DNA of 64,000 nucleotides from Pipra filicauda (lineage: Eukaryota; Chordata; Aves; Passeriformes; Pipridae): the NCBI RefSeq assembly GCF_003945595.2, contig NW_024104765.1:2604001-2668000 (forward strand), written 5' to 3'. Shown piece by piece: positions 1 through 13,190 of this stretch (the stretch's first letter is position 1; every line of letters begins with the position of its first letter). The notes beneath the pieces were generated by a model. That model saw only the letters and a list, made by a program, of their open reading frames with translations. It was not told the origin of the DNA and did not search any database. The translations under genes were made by a program, and so were the position numbers.

Positions 1-2376
1 ATTTATTTCCTGTATGAGACAGATCTACACCACAGTGCAACTCACCACCCACAGTTAAGCAGAAGTATACTGTCAGATGAAAATAAAGAAATGTGTCCTG
101 TATCAACTGCTTTCCTTTGAATGAAAAAAGCAATATGTTTCCAACCTTTCAGCTTGACAAGTTATGTATAAACCACAGAACAAATTCCTATTTATTTACT
201 TTAATTCGTCAGCCATCAGGATGATTAGATTTATATATACAAATTATATAATGAAAAGCAGAAAAAAGCAGATCGAAAAGATGGATGTAATTACTTCAGT
301 GCTCTTTCTAATTGTCTCCAGGCAGAATATCCTCATCTCATACCACTTAGACAAAATATAATGCTTTAGATGTGGAGATATGCTTATTATTTGCCTTTTC
401 TAGGACACTTGACAAAACAGTATGTATATGTTGGATTCTTTTTGATGTTATTTTTCTCCACATTTACATGAATGATAGGCTTCCTTTCCTAAATTATTAT
501 GTATCTGTGAGGTAATAAATATACTGAATGTAAGAATAGCCATACTGTGTCAGTCCAATGGTCAGTCTTGTCCTATATTTTATAAACTAATATGACCAGG
601 AGTGCATGATAAGGTAGACAGTGTAACAAACAAGGGCTGTGTAGAACTATCCTGTGTAGAATTATCCAGGAACACTTCTTTGTCTGAAGATTGTAACCGG
701 TAAACTTTTCCAGACGGTATTCACAGCTGGTATCTACTAAAGATTTCCTATAGAAGATTCAAGCTTTTCAGTGCTCCTATCTTATGATGAAGAGAATCAT
801 CCTCCTCAGAGGTCCATTTATCTCCACTGATTCCACAGAAATGCTTGGGTGATGGGCTTAAGCATAAATAACTAATTTTCATCCTGTGTTATGCTGGATG
901 AGCTACATTTTGGTGCACTAATCTCTATTTAGAAGTGGTCTAATGTGGTCTTATTATAATTGGTTTTTCTTCAGAAGATATCAAAGTTAGAGGTGAAAGT
1001 TACAAAATATTTTAATATATTCTAACTTACATTTAGAAATATGGAACATTTACTTGCCTAAACTTCACTACAAATGTACTTGGTGTTTTATCATAAACGC
1101 TGTGCATGCGATGGACAGCTTATACAGACACACAAAAAGAAAAAGAGGGGTAATCTATTCTGTAAAATCTACCTGGCATAGTGATGCTGTGGTACTGGAA
1201 ACAGCAGAAACTCAAGCAGGTGTAGTGTCATACAGTTGGGCCATGCACCATTAACAGCTATAGTTAAACAATCTATGTTTAACTATGTTTGCATATCTAT
1301 GGATCTGAGTCTGAACCTGCAAGTCAGAAGGATGATTTAGCCGGACACAGAGTTCATGCCCAGGCAGGCATGCTGCTTCTTCCTGAACTCCGTGTGTACT
1401 CTGCTATAACCCTGGGAGAAGCTTTCTCAACCTCTCTACGCTTGAAGGCTAAATATAATTATATGATACCTTTCTGATGGCTTGGTTACAATCAGCGTTA
1501 AGGCTGGTTTTAACACTTTTAGCACCACCTGCAATAATTTGCAAGAAACATGTCTCCTCATTTATTTGTATAAGTGGATTTGAATAGATTTTCAAATTAA
1601 ACTAGTTTTCATGTAAATGAAATAATATTTTTGTTTTAAAATAAAAAAAAAAGACACATTTTCATGTCTTCATTTTCAATTGCTGCAAAAACATATTTTA
1701 ACATAAATGCACCAAATTTCAATGATGGAAAGCTCTTTTTAAAAAGTCAACTCTGAAAAATATCATTCAGATATAACTACAAGTCAAAAATATTTTATAT
1801 GTTTCCTGAAAAAATAACTTGAAAGTTAATATTTTTATCCTAATATCATGGTCCTTTCAATTCAAATTTCCTTTTCTCTTTCATTTGGTAGAACTATTGA
1901 TTCATCTAGAAAATGGGTAGCTGAAGACCAGATTATAATATATTCACTCATGCTCAGTTAGTGTTTAATGCATACATGACATTACTGAAGTCAGTAAGAT
2001 AACTCAGAGAAAAAAAATTACCCAACTTTATTGTAAAGTTTTTACTATCAAATAAACTACACTCCTCTGGTTTCTGGAAAACTGTATGCACAATTTCTTT
2101 TTGCATAGTGCTCTGGATTGAATTTTGCCTGCAGTTTGTAGTTCTCCAGTTTAGCGTTTCCTGATATGAACTAAATCTCCTGTTACGCATGTATTTGATC
2201 ACTTGAACTTGTCAGTGTGAATTTTATATGCATTTCTTTCTGAAAAAAATATTTTTTTCTTTCTAAAGAAGGAAAGTCTTTTGATGATTGCACTCATATC
2301 ACTTGCATTTGTTGTTTCCTCAATGCAGGGATCATCTGCAATTTCATTATAGTTCCTTACTCAGTGCATTCAGTAG
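1..2376. other. Unique AT-rich sequence, no gene seen
   Basis: No frame longer than about 80 codons and nothing resembling a known protein or RNA. The stretch has several A- or T-rich runs, such as an A-run near 1,640-1,652. A 10-bp inverted repeat with a 7-nt loop lies at 1,260-1,286, which is about what chance gives in 64 kb. I see no repeat family I can name. Confidence 0.6.
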
Positions 2377-2495
2377 ATCACAGAATCATGGAGTGATCCA
2401 GGCTGAAAGAAAGCTCAAAGCCACCTAGTCCAACCCCTTGCTCAAAGTGGGTCTGCTCAGATCAGGTTGCTCAAGGCTGTGTTTGGTCAAGCCTG
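2377..2495 (-). mobile_element. CR1 LINE fragment, 3' end
   Basis: Read on the plus strand, this begins with a 'cacagaatcatgg' block, the reverse complement of the CR1 3' terminal octamer region. It continues through 'cacctagtccaacccc' and 'caggttgctcaaggc', both hallmarks of the CR1 3' untranslated region. The element therefore lies on the minus strand with its 3' end at the left. It is short and 5'-truncated, as most CR1 copies are, and diverged enough to suggest moderate age. It carries no coding capacity. No target duplication is expected, because CR1 usually leaves none. Confidence 0.85.
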
Positions 2496-3381
2496 TGTTC
2501 TGCAAAGAAAGAGAGATAAGAATTTGTGTATCCTCTGCTGCACTGCTGCAGGTTATCTTAATGATACCTCCAATGAAGTGAAAATAAGCTTGGGAGAAGT
2601 TACACAGAGCATTCAGGGCAGCTGTTGAAACATAGTACATTGCTCCTCATTCATTATTCATTAATGCCCAAACTAGCCAGATACATTAACTTCTGAAAGT
2701 GTTTAACTGTCTAGTGACTCATTCCAGCATCATCACAATAAATCAAAGTCTCCAGAAGATGAACAATAGAGACAAGCTCAAACCAGGAACAAAGGAAATG
2801 AGAACAGCGAGAAAATATCTTCCAGTAAATGATTGAGACTTTATTCTTGAATGCATATGCTATCAAAGTGGCACAAAACCTTTGAACTGTATCCCTAAAA
2901 CAGATACCATTCCATCAGTGATTAATATCTACTGCCTCTGTTATAGAAAGAAAAGTTGTGACTGTATTTTTAAAAACAAGAAAACCCCGGTGGCCATATG
3001 TCTTGGTTTCCTTAATGTGACTGTAATTTTCTTCAGGCTTGAAAAAAGGAATTAAGTGTTTTGTTTTTTATTTTTCTCTGAGTTTTCAGACAAATGACCA
3101 CTGTGCATAGTTTACCTGCATGTGTGCTATACAGCTCACTTGAATGTGCCCAGTCGAGGTAATGTGTTCCAGATGCATTAGACTTACCATGCATGTGTTG
3201 CATGCCACATGCTCCCATATTTCATTTGTAGATTGTGTGCCTGGAAGTACAGGAACACTAGGCATAATAAAGAATTCTACTTAAATTACCTTAAAGTAAT
3301 ATTCCTCAAGGCTTTTTGACAGCTTTTTGCATGGATCTCAGTGTGTCATACAACTAAACAGTCGATCTGATTCGTCCTATA
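2496..3381. other. Unique sequence, no gene seen
   Basis: AT-rich sequence between two CR1 fragments. Frames are short and not conserved-looking. I see no RNA gene or nameable repeat. Confidence 0.55.
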
Positions 3382-3825
3382 TCATAGCATCATAGAATAT
3401 ACTTTACAGGAAGGGACCCATCAGGATCACTGACTCCAACTCCTGGCCCTGCACAGGACACTCCAAGAATCACACCATGATTGCCTGAGAGCAATGTCCA
3501 AATATTTTTTGAACCTTCTCAGGCTTGGTGCTGCGACCACTTCTTCAAGGAACCTACTCCAGGGCTCAGCCACTCTCTGGGTGACAAACGTCTTCCTGAC
3601 ATCCAGCCTAAAACTGCCCCAACTCAGTTTCATGTCATTTCTTCGAGTCCTGTCGTTGATCATACAAGTGAAGAGATCTGTACCTACCCCTCCACTTCCC
3701 GTCATGTTGAAGATCACAATGAGGTCTGCCCTCAGTTTCCTCTTCTCTAGGCTGAACAAACCAAGTGACCTCAGCTGCTCCTCACAAGGCTTCCCCTCTA
3801 GATCCTATCATGACTCCCCTAAAGG
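3382..3825 (-). mobile_element. CR1 LINE fragment, about 440 bp, 3' part
   Basis: Starts on the plus strand with 'catagcatcatagaat', degenerate copies of the CR1 3' octamer. It then follows the CR1 3' UTR and end of ORF2 in reverse: 'aggaagggaccc', 'gggtgacaaacgtcttcctgac', 'cctcttctctaggctgaacaa' and 'tcctcacaaggcttcccctc'. It is 5'-truncated at about 3,825, so it keeps only the last few hundred bases of the element. Open frames of 110 and 135 codons on both strands within it are by-products of the repeat and are not host genes. This is among the better preserved CR1 copies here. Confidence 0.93.
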
Positions 3826-4469
3826 AGCTGGACATCAGCAGCTGTTTTCTCTTATTCATTTTCAAGTATCAGCATCTTTGCACTTCCAACAGTCATGGTA
3901 GCATGCTCTTCATTTAAATAAGTATTTTATGTTATTGTTTGCTGTAGGTTTCAAGGTTTTCTGAAATTATAACATACAGCACATGGAGTCTTCCTGACAA
4001 CTAGAAAATCTTCACAAACTGAACGGTGAACAGCCCAAGGGCAGTATCTGCAGATCACCCCTAATTCACAAAAGGTTCTTCTAAGGGAAATACAGCACAT
4101 GCGGTTTGGGAAATAAGGATAACAGGGAGCAGACCCATCTCATGTTGCCATGGAAATACTTTTTGCTATATGTCTGGAGAGTATAGAAGTATTCATGAGT
4201 CATCTCTGTAAACCGCATAATTAAAATAGGGAGAAATAGGACTAATTGCATGTTTTCTGCAGAAAAATGCTCACTATCTATATACAGATAATTTCAAAAT
4301 ATCTGAAAGAAATTACCCTTGATTTACTGCAAAAAGAGCTCAACACATTTCTTTTAAGAGATTTTTAAATAATCCATGTTTCAAAACAAGACAGTGCTAA
4401 AAAAGAAAAAATTACCTCCCAAGTACTCTGTTGTGGTCACTTTTCTTTGGTTTCCCATTCTTCTTTGTT
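3826..4469. other. Unique sequence, no gene seen
   Basis: AT-rich spacer between two CR1 copies in opposite orientation. No gene, RNA or further repeat recognised. Confidence 0.55.
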
Positions 4470-4790
4470 GTAGGAAGCAATCAAAATAGGAAATAGTCAA
4501 CAAGGATTTATGGAGGGAAAATCATGCTTTATCAACCTGAGCACCTTCAGTAATGAGACAGTTGCCTGCTGGGTGGATTCTGCCTATGTTGACTCTTGTA
4601 ATTTTTTCAACACTGTCCTATCATCATATACAAGTTGACTAAGTATGCACTAGATAAGAGGACAGTGATTTGGATCTATAATTGGGTAAACTCCTGGGTT
4701 CAGAAGGTTGTGATCAGTGACATGAAGTCCAGGTGCGGGTAAGTCACTATTAGTGTGCCTCAGGGAGTGACATATGGGCAGAAAATACTT
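4470..4790 (+). mobile_element. CR1 LINE internal fragment (reverse-transcriptase core)
   Basis: The plus strand translates in one frame as SQQGFMEGKSCFINLS, then a short stretch, then VDSAYVDSCNFFNTVL, before a stop at about 4,636. In intact CR1 ORF2 this region reads like QGFxxGKSCLTNL, followed by the first catalytic motif of the RT palm domain (YxDFxKAFD). Here the motif has decayed to YVDSCNFFN: the first aspartate position remains, but the lysine and last aspartate are gone. Further on, 'cagaaggttgtgatcagtg' and 'gtgtgcctcaggg' match the next CR1 blocks. The piece is cut at both ends and is not functional. Its age is clearly greater than that of the copy at 3.4 kb. Confidence 0.82.
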
Positions 4791-5992
4791 ATTAAACTAA
4801 TGAAAATAAGTTTGGGTGAATATGGTGAAATTATTCATGAAATATTGTCCATGAAGCCATAGATCCAATAGGGCAGTTCAGACAATTTCCATGCATGAAG
4901 TTTAACAAAAGAAAAAAAAATTATTGTTCAGTATTATTACTCTCAGAACTGATTCAAGCAGTTGTAAATGAAGGCAGAGATCAACCTTTAAAATCCCATA
5001 TGGCTAGGGAAAGCATGATCTGGAAAGATAAGAGCTGAAATATACTCTTCAGTATTTGCATCCTGAAGTACAATATTTTGGCATGTGTCCCTCTTCCTAC
5101 CCACTCACCTCTAAAGGTCAATCAAGGTTATGGTTTAAATGCTATTGAAATGGGTCAAAAAGACATACTGTAGGACTTATAGATAACAGGATTATAGGAG
5201 ACTAAATTAAGTCGACAAAAATGAAAATATAATTTAGTCCATATTTCTTGTTTATGTATTTGGCACATTTTAACATTCTTTGAGGGATATATAACAGATA
5301 TGTTATGAGTTAAAAAGGGAAGCCAAGAATAATGTTAATTATATTAAAGGAACAGAAAAAAATGTGGTCATAGGAAAAGTAAGCTACTAAACCACAATAA
5401 CCTCACTCAAGAGGAAAGAATGAACACAGGTAGAACCTACTGAAAAAAATCCATAATCACAGTTATTGCTTCAGATACAAAAACCTTATAAATAGCTGTT
5501 ACTGTCTATAGCACACTGTTTTGCTGCAGAAATAGGCTGCAAAAGATGATGTCTAGTAGTGAGAAGCTCTCAAGTGTCCTCTTACCCAAAGTGTTCTGTA
5601 AGAGAGTTTAGCATTATTTTTCCTTAGGAATTAAATATTTCACTTTAAGCCCTTCAGAGAGGTACCTCTGTGATATCACCCTGGGCTTGATATTTTAAAA
5701 TTTGCACTCCTCCTCTGTAAACCTTCAATTACTCTTCCTCTGGTGTGTGTAAGGTGTATTTACATACCTGTGAAGGAGGATGATGAAGAGTTGCTACAGT
5801 TGCATGTAGCACCATCTCTCCATCTGTTCTCTAGAGGAGAAGGATCACATGCCCATTCATGTTAACTTATTACTTAGATATTATGCCTCTGTTCCCTAGA
5901 TAAACCTCTACATTAGTGCAAACTTAACCTCTCTCCTCTGGAGAAAAGAGTTTTCTTGCCTCTTCCATGACTTTCATGTTAGATTAATTGCA

Positions 5993-6015
5993 ATTTTTTT
6001 TTATTTTTTTTTTTG
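5993..6015. repeat. Poly(T) low-complexity run
   Basis: Two T-runs separated by a single A, followed by a G-rich pentamer cluster. No adjoining retroposon body was recognised, so it is simple low-complexity sequence. Confidence 0.8.
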
Positions 6016-6309
6016 GAGGGGGAGTAAATGGTGAAGAAGAGTAGGAACAACAGCTTGTCTTCATTACAGTCTTCTGTAAGGATGTTCAGTACTATTAAAA
6101 TTAATGCCTTGCCAATGTGAGTATGAAGAACTATAAGTCTTTCTCTAGGGCTTTCTTTTATGTCTATCTCTTAATGCACTTTAACAGTATTCACTTTAAA
6201 ATAAAAATACAGGACACAAATTGAACTTGTAAAAATGTGTACAAACACTTTGTAACCGGGTGCTAAAGATGATTTAATATCATGTGAGTCTAACCTAACA
6301 TCATGGAAG

Positions 6310-6338
6310 TCCTACTACCTCTGCTAAAGGTAGTAGGA
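6310..6338. repeat. Perfect 11-bp inverted repeat, 7-nt loop
   Basis: Left arm TCCTACTACCT (6,310-6,320) and right arm AGGTAGTAGGA (6,328-6,338) are exact reverse complements around CTGCTAA. The hairpin would be stable as RNA, but its flanks do not extend the stem, so it is too short for a typical microRNA precursor. A stem of this length is only slightly above chance for the window. Confidence 0.6.
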
Positions 6339-9300
6339 GAATCCCCACAGTAATAATGATATCAGAGAGTAGAATTTTCAGTGAGACAGAAATATATTCT
6401 CATAAAACTGATGTCAATAAGGGGAAAATTTGAGACAGCAGGTAACTTCTGATGATAGTCAATTACTTGGCTTCCTTGATTTATCCCAACTTAGCTGTAA
6501 AGTCAGTTTACAGTCAAACCACAGTATCTTACATCAGCAGAGTAACAGTTCTAAATGTTAGTAAAACACAGATCTTTTGTAAAGTTGCCCTGAGAGACTC
6601 TGGTTGCTTAGATGTCCTTAGCAAATTAGTGACTGCTGGCAATTAATGCCTGATAGGTTGGGGATTTTTGTTTGTTTCCCTTTTTTACAACTACTGTTGC
6701 TATTTTTATTGATAGAAATACTCATGGAAAGAGTGGAAACAGAAAAGGAGACAGAGGCCGATTAACTGGTTAGTTTTTATGGGATTTCCAGAAAAAGGAA
6801 GATGATGATTAAAAAATTTTGCCCCTGCAGATCACAACAAAATAATTGTGTCCAAAGTTTAAAGATTAAAAGATACATGCTATAACAATGGCATTTTCAA
6901 AGAGGACAAAGAGGATTTATCTAGGGTCTGCAAATGTTATGTTTATATGCTGGTGATGCTTATGTCCAGATAAAAGTGAGATAAGTAACTGAGAGGATGG
7001 CTGAAAAATAAGATAAAAAAGGAAAAAGGAAGAAGTAAAAAAGGAAAAGGGAAGAGCCAAATTGTGCTCAGTGATTCAGCATGACCTATTCTTTTAGAAG
7101 TCTAGAAAGTCCTTGCTAGTGTTCTCCATTCTTTTCATACTGTCAGTAAACTTCGAAGAAGAATATTATATCCCAACTATTAGGAGATCAAGTTTCAGAA
7201 AATGGTGAAGTTGACTTTGAAATTATGAAATTTAAAAAATAAAAATGTAGATATTCTGAACCTTTTTTCACCTTTTAATGGCTTTATAGAAGATGCATAT
7301 CACATGTCAAAATTCATTATTTGATCAGAGAGACAACAAAACTTCTTTCCTTTTCTGTAAGCTATGATGAGCACAATCAATTCACTCAGCAAAGTTTAGC
7401 AAGACCTGTAAGCAAGAATGGAAATGAACAAAACTATTACACATGTTTTTCCATTATTGACAGATGCAACAAATGCAAAATTTTGGCCTAGAGTATATAA
7501 GCTTAAATTTTTGTGTACCTTACAGTTTCTTAATATTATCTCTAAAGTGCTCGCCATTATACAAAATTAATAAATGTCTCTCTTATTTATCCTGCTCCTG
7601 AGGTGAGAATCTTAATCTGTAAGACAAAGGTCAGAAAGCACAGTTATCTTTACTACAAATTATTATCCATTAATATTAGCACAGAAAACTTTTCTTGAGG
7701 AAAACATAATATGTGACTTTCTAAATCACTAACAGCATCCTATGCAATCTATTATCATAATCAGACTTTTCATGGTCCCTTAAGATTTGTTAAAATTTAA
7801 TTGAAGAGTACACCTTCTGAGACTGATAACAATTGAGATACTGAAAACCCTCAGTTTTGATTGGAGAATGGAATAAGTCCTTCCAGCGCAAGTGAAAAGC
7901 TCTGTAAGAATATTTTTAGTCACAGAGTGGCAAACTCTCAACAGAAATACCTTCTGTAGACTTCTAATACTTCTTCAGAGAATTAGGATGCCTTCAGTTT
8001 TTGAAAGTATTGACCATGTCTGATGTTATACCAGACCAGATGATAATAGCAAAGTGCAACAGCAAAAAACAGGACTGAAAAGACAAATATTAGTTAGTAT
8101 TGCTCAAATACACAAATATAACTCAGGACACGGACTACATAATTGGAAAATTACTTCTCATGGTGCAAACATTTAAATGCAGCAAGTTTATGTGTAAATT
8201 AATTTCATTTTGTTCACATTTATAATTTATTTTTCAAAAATTATTTTTTAGGTCTAATGAGTTCATGAAGTGACCTATTTCAGATTGTATTTTCTTTAAA
8301 ATTATTTTTAAGTTACTTGAGACAATTATTAATTGAAAACTTCATATTTAACTTGGTATTTATTTTACAGACCTACTTTCTATTTTCTCTGCTTTGAGAG
8401 GCTGAAAGCCAAACACTGTGAAAGGCCACTCTAGGGATAGAGACAGCTTTACACATAATTTTCTGCTTACAGTAGCTCACCAGCAAAATATACCCCACAG
8501 AATAAAATTTGGTGTAGTAAACAAGAGGAGTCTCTGACTTAGTTCTCAAGGTTTGTTGATCAGCTGAGATGTTCCTTTAAGAAGATTATCATAGGTATCA
8601 AATATATAGAGATGTAAAATTGGCATAGAAAATGTTGGCAAAAAACACGGAGGTCAAATTTCAGAAAGTGTTAAAAATTCCCTCCCTGAAAAATTATGGG
8701 GTTTTAAAATTCTCAAATTAAGCCAATTTTTTATTAAGTCCTCATTTGAGAGTCCTAATTGTGGCTTGCCTTGAGCTGGGCTTGTCACTCCTCTGATTCA
8801 TCGTACTTCCTTTTCTAGCAGTGGCAGTTCTCCCATAACTACTTCAGCTTCAATTATTTTGCCAACACTCCTGAACAAGCTTTGAAATAACAAAAAAGGC
8901 TGTAGAAAGGTAATCTTACAAATAACTGTCTATTAATAGCTGTTAAGGGAATGATAGTCTCAGATTAAATTTAGTATCTTATGGTAGGATTTATGTTCAA
9001 TATCTCTCTACCCCTCTACTGTAGGAGTCTCATTGCTCACGTAATGATGTATTATTTTATTCCTTATATGAAAATATTATACATATATAGCAGTATTTCA
9101 CTAATACAATATAACATAAGTGAATTATTAAAAATATAACGTCTAGACAATTCACTACCTATGTATTCTAGTGTTTCTACATTAATTGCAACACAGAAAA
9201 TAATAGAGACTCAGAAATAATAAAGTTGAGACATTCTGAGCTACAAATACTAAACCCAGGGGAAGCTGGATTTTTGCCACCACTTCAGCTACTAATTGTG

Positions 9301-12300
9301 TCAGGTCAATAAGTCTGAGTTATTGTTAGTCATGTTTTGAAGAACAAGAAGTCTGTTTCACACAGGATCATTTACTAGTATTAGGACACTTCAGTTTAGT
9401 GAAAAACTCATACACTATTAAGAGTCATATCTGGGATTATATTCTTTTACCAATCAATAGTTGCTTTTAAGATTCGATATCACAGCATCTGCGCAGTGTC
9501 ATCCTAATTTCCTAAATAACATAATGGCACAGTCTGTTAGTGATACTGGCACTGCAGCACTAATCTGCAGTCTTTGCTACCTAGCATTATATAAAAAAAA
9601 TCGTCCTTCAGCATAATAATTCCATTACATGCATGTTGGTTCATAGTTACTACGGTGCATATGGTAGCATACTATCCAGTCTTGGGATTTTTGTCTGTAA
9701 CAGAGGTCAGAAACTAATATATATTTTAAAAGAACTTCAAAAGTCTCTGTAAATTTGAATCCAAGGGATCAGTGACCTTCTTCTACTTGATGTTTCTTCC
9801 TTGTTCTATCTTGTCCCAGGAAAAGGTCTTGGATGGAGAATGGTAACATCAGTTAAAGTTATCTCCTCAAAAAAGCTCAGAGAATGAAAAGAAGTAAATC
9901 TCTATGTTCCTTATAAATTAGTAGATTATAACAGACATTTCAGACTAGAAAAAGAGAGATGAAATAGATTGAGTAGGTTAGACCTTGGACAATATGTTGC
10001 TATTTCAAGTCTGTTTGAAAACGGACGCACAATTTTGTAAGTGTTCAGAGAAAAGAGCTTTGAAAGCAAGGACATGAGAGAAATCATCTCAGATACTTTT
10101 AATCTTTCAACGTGAAGTAAATCCCCTTACCGAACCATACAAGTTTGCCTGTATCTTAAGCAACTTAAGCACCACTTTTTTCTACTGACCTGAAAGACCA
10201 GAGTTTAGCAAAGTAGATTCACATCTAGCCTTGCAGTTTGGCTATGTGAATGTTTATCCTGGTCTTGTAAACTGCAGAGATGTTACTCAGTTGCCAAACT
10301 TTGCTTCTTCACTGAAGTTAAATATTAAGTTTCTTTTCCTGTTCTGATCTTACCACTTTTCGTAATTTTACCTCAAAACATGAGATACCCACTGATTTGT
10401 ATAACACTGCAGCTGCCATTATATGTATTAAAGTCAGCTTTTATTGCAGAGCACAAGTTAGGTTTTGTAATTACTGAGCATAGAAAAGGGAAAAAAACTA
10501 TAACACGTTCATTTTCAAAATAATCAGAATTTAAATACTAAAATACCTCTATTTACCTCAAAATATGAATTCAAGCCAATCTCAGTATAGCAGCGAACCC
10601 TAAGCATGACTTACTTTTACAGATTACACCAAAAGTCCTGCAGTTTATTACTGGTTTTAGTCTATATTATTCTCTTCACATGCAGTTCCCATTCCCATTC
10701 ACTCCACCAGCTACTGACATCAACCTACTTTAATCTGTTACTGGGATTAATGAACAATGCCTGACACAGTAACTTCCCAGAATGCTTGGAGCTTTAAACA
10801 CTTTATTTTTAAATAAGGCATAATACTAAGCAGAATAAAGAAAAGAGATCTGTTGCTCTGTTTCATGTGCTGAGTCTATACAGACCAGACAAGATTTCAC
10901 TTGTAACAGTAACTATGGCAAAATAAACTTTGATTGTTGTGAGATAGCTTCTGTCCTAGAGAAAAAATGTTACCCAGACCACAAATCTAATATAATAATA
11001 TATAATAAAATGAGCACATTTTGTTTCAAAGTGGCATTATATTTACTTTATTTGCGTGCAAATATTTTATTTTTCTGGCATCAAAAATATTTGTAGTATA
11101 CAAATTTCCTAAGCAAAACAACAGAATGTGAATATTTATTTAATGTGTTGTCACTCTGAGCACTGAAGAAAAGCGTAATGGGTTAAAGTAATAAACACAC
11201 TAGATATGAATAATGTAACTGATTCCACATTCTAAACAAATTTATACAGGTCCATGCTTCATAAATCAATTCTGTCCAGTCATTTTCCAACTCTGAAATC
11301 TATTCTTAATTTCAAATGGTGTTTTCTGAGTTCCGTATTTCATAACCTTTCCACAGAAATTATTCTCTCTCCATGTCCATCTTCTGTATTACTTGGCCTT
11401 TATAATTTTCTGAGATTTGTTTGCGAGTTGAATTGCTATTCACACAATAATCTCACAGACCTCTTATTTTTAAACGCTTTAGGAAGAAGTAATTGAGAAT
11501 AATCAATATTGAAGTTTTGAATGTCATTGGTTGTCTTTGATTGAATGCATGAGGCATGTAGTGTGTTTTGTTCCAGAAGTGAATCAGCATGACTTTTCTG
11601 TTTTGGTTCAAATAATTTTGTTTACAAATGTCTATGAATATACTTAATTTAAATGAACTCTCTGAGGGAACAATCTGCTAGTAAACCCTTGTATAATAAT
11701 ACTCAGAGAAGGGAATACAGAAAGTTATGACTGAAAAAGAAGAGAATTTTATTTACAATTTTGAGCATGCCTTCATGGTGGTATTTTTATTATTTGCTGT
11801 GTCTAGTTTCAGCTAATGGAAAGAGATAAGCTTGTACATCAGAATTTTTGCTGGAGCTGTAGGAACTACAAGCGTGGCAATTTGTCAGGAATATGATGTT
11901 TCCCATTGTCTCTTGTCAAGTTAGCTTTCCAGTATTATAATAATAAATACCTTTACCCAATAGTATATGCAGTAATCACCAATACAAAGCTCTATTCCAA
12001 TCTGTGCAAATAGATTCTGAAATATGTAATATCACATCCCAAGGCAATTCTATATTTAGCATAATAAATGTTATAAGAATCCAAGGTTATTAAGAACAGC
12101 CATTTAAATAGTATTAATCCTCAGTTTAAAAGTCATCATAGGTATCTTGAATCTAACTTATCCTCTTTTTTCTGAGCTTTCAAGTCCTGGTATATCAAAT
12201 TGTGACCTGAGATGTAGGGAAAAAAAGGAAGCGAGCGTACATACAGCAATAAAAATATCTGGAAATGCTTCTGCTCTTAATTGGCACAAAGAAGCTGCTG

Positions 12301-12804
12301 GAAAACTTACAGATGCACAAATGTCAGAAACCATGATCTGTAAAAAATTAAGTTAGACAGCTGGCATTGACCAATGCCTTGATCCCAGTGACTACAGTGC
12401 CAGGTCGCTGAGGTAAATGAGAATTATTTGCTGTTGCCTTTTCCTCATTAAAAAATATCTTAACAAATAAGTTTCTTTTACCATCAACTGACACTACAAT
12501 GAGCAGAAAGCTTTGAAAAAACTTGTGATATAGAGGTCCTCAAAATTTTCAGAGCCATATGGACATGGGTATGAGGAGAGCTGATGTGTTTTTTTACAGG
12601 AAATGTAACATTAATCTTAATGATTTCTGACGTTACGACCATTATATAATAAGATCCCTTGTCAGCAAAAGCCTAGTAACAAACTAAACAGAAAAACCCA
12701 GTCACTTCTAAATCCAGTTCAAACGTTCTTCATTAAAAAGCAGTTGAAAGACTAGTTCAAAAGTAACCTCCTTTAACTGGAGAAGTCAACAATTGTTTAG
12801 AGCA

Positions 12805-13190
12805 CTATGTTTCAAGAAAGCTGTGGCCCAGCTGGAGGAAATCCAGAGAGGAATAAGTAAAATCAGTAATCTAATCAGTAATCAAGATTATGAGGAGAGA
12901 CAAGAAGAACTGTTACTGTTTAGTCTGAAGAAGAGTATGTAGAAGGAGAATGTAGCAACAGTTATCAAACATGGAAAATACTGCTGCATACAAGAACAAG
13001 AAGGATTGAAAATCTGTTCTCTACATCTCAGTTGGGAATAAGACTAGAAATATTGAGATTAAATTGCAGTTAAAGTGATTTAGTTTAGATATTGCAAAAA
13101 ATTGTGAAATATTAAAAAAAAAAAGTAATCTCTGGAAGATTCTGTATCATCCACTATTAAAGATTTTTATGAACAGATTTGGCCAGTAGT
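12805..13190 (+). mobile_element. Old CR1-like LINE fragment, 3' part
   Basis: The plus strand follows the order of CR1 3' blocks in decayed form: a 'tttcaagaaagctgtggcccagctgga' type start, 'gaggagagacaagaagaactg' (CR1 'gagaggctgagagaactggg'), 'tttagtctgaagaagag' (CR1 'ttcagcctggagaagag'), then 'ctaaattgcagttaaagtgatttag', 'ctctggaagattctgtatcatcc' and 'gatttttatgaacagattt'. All reading frames are broken. Divergence is high, so this is an ancient insertion. An ancient related LINE such as L2 remains possible. Confidence 0.65.

Larger units (their letters stand above)
4791..12804. other. Long unique AT-rich interval, no gene seen
   Basis: Eight kilobases without a recognisable gene or named repeat. 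Frames stay below about 80 codons. It includes a T-rich run at about 5,993-6,015 and an 11-bp perfect inverted repeat at 6,310-6,338. Open frames at 6,452-6,646, 11,254-11,496 and 12,147-12,356 have no family signature and are probably chance. Confidence 0.55.

Noticed and set aside
1260..1286. 10-bp perfect inverted repeat, 7-nt loop
   Set aside because: Stems of this length are expected by chance about once or a few times in 64 kb of AT-rich DNA.
3427..3901. Overlapping open frames of 89-135 codons on both strands
   Set aside because: They lie entirely within or across a CR1 3' fragment; the frames are by-products of the repeat.
12147..12356. 69-codon frame behind a CT-rich, acceptor-like stretch
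   Set aside because: Short, no donor or family support.
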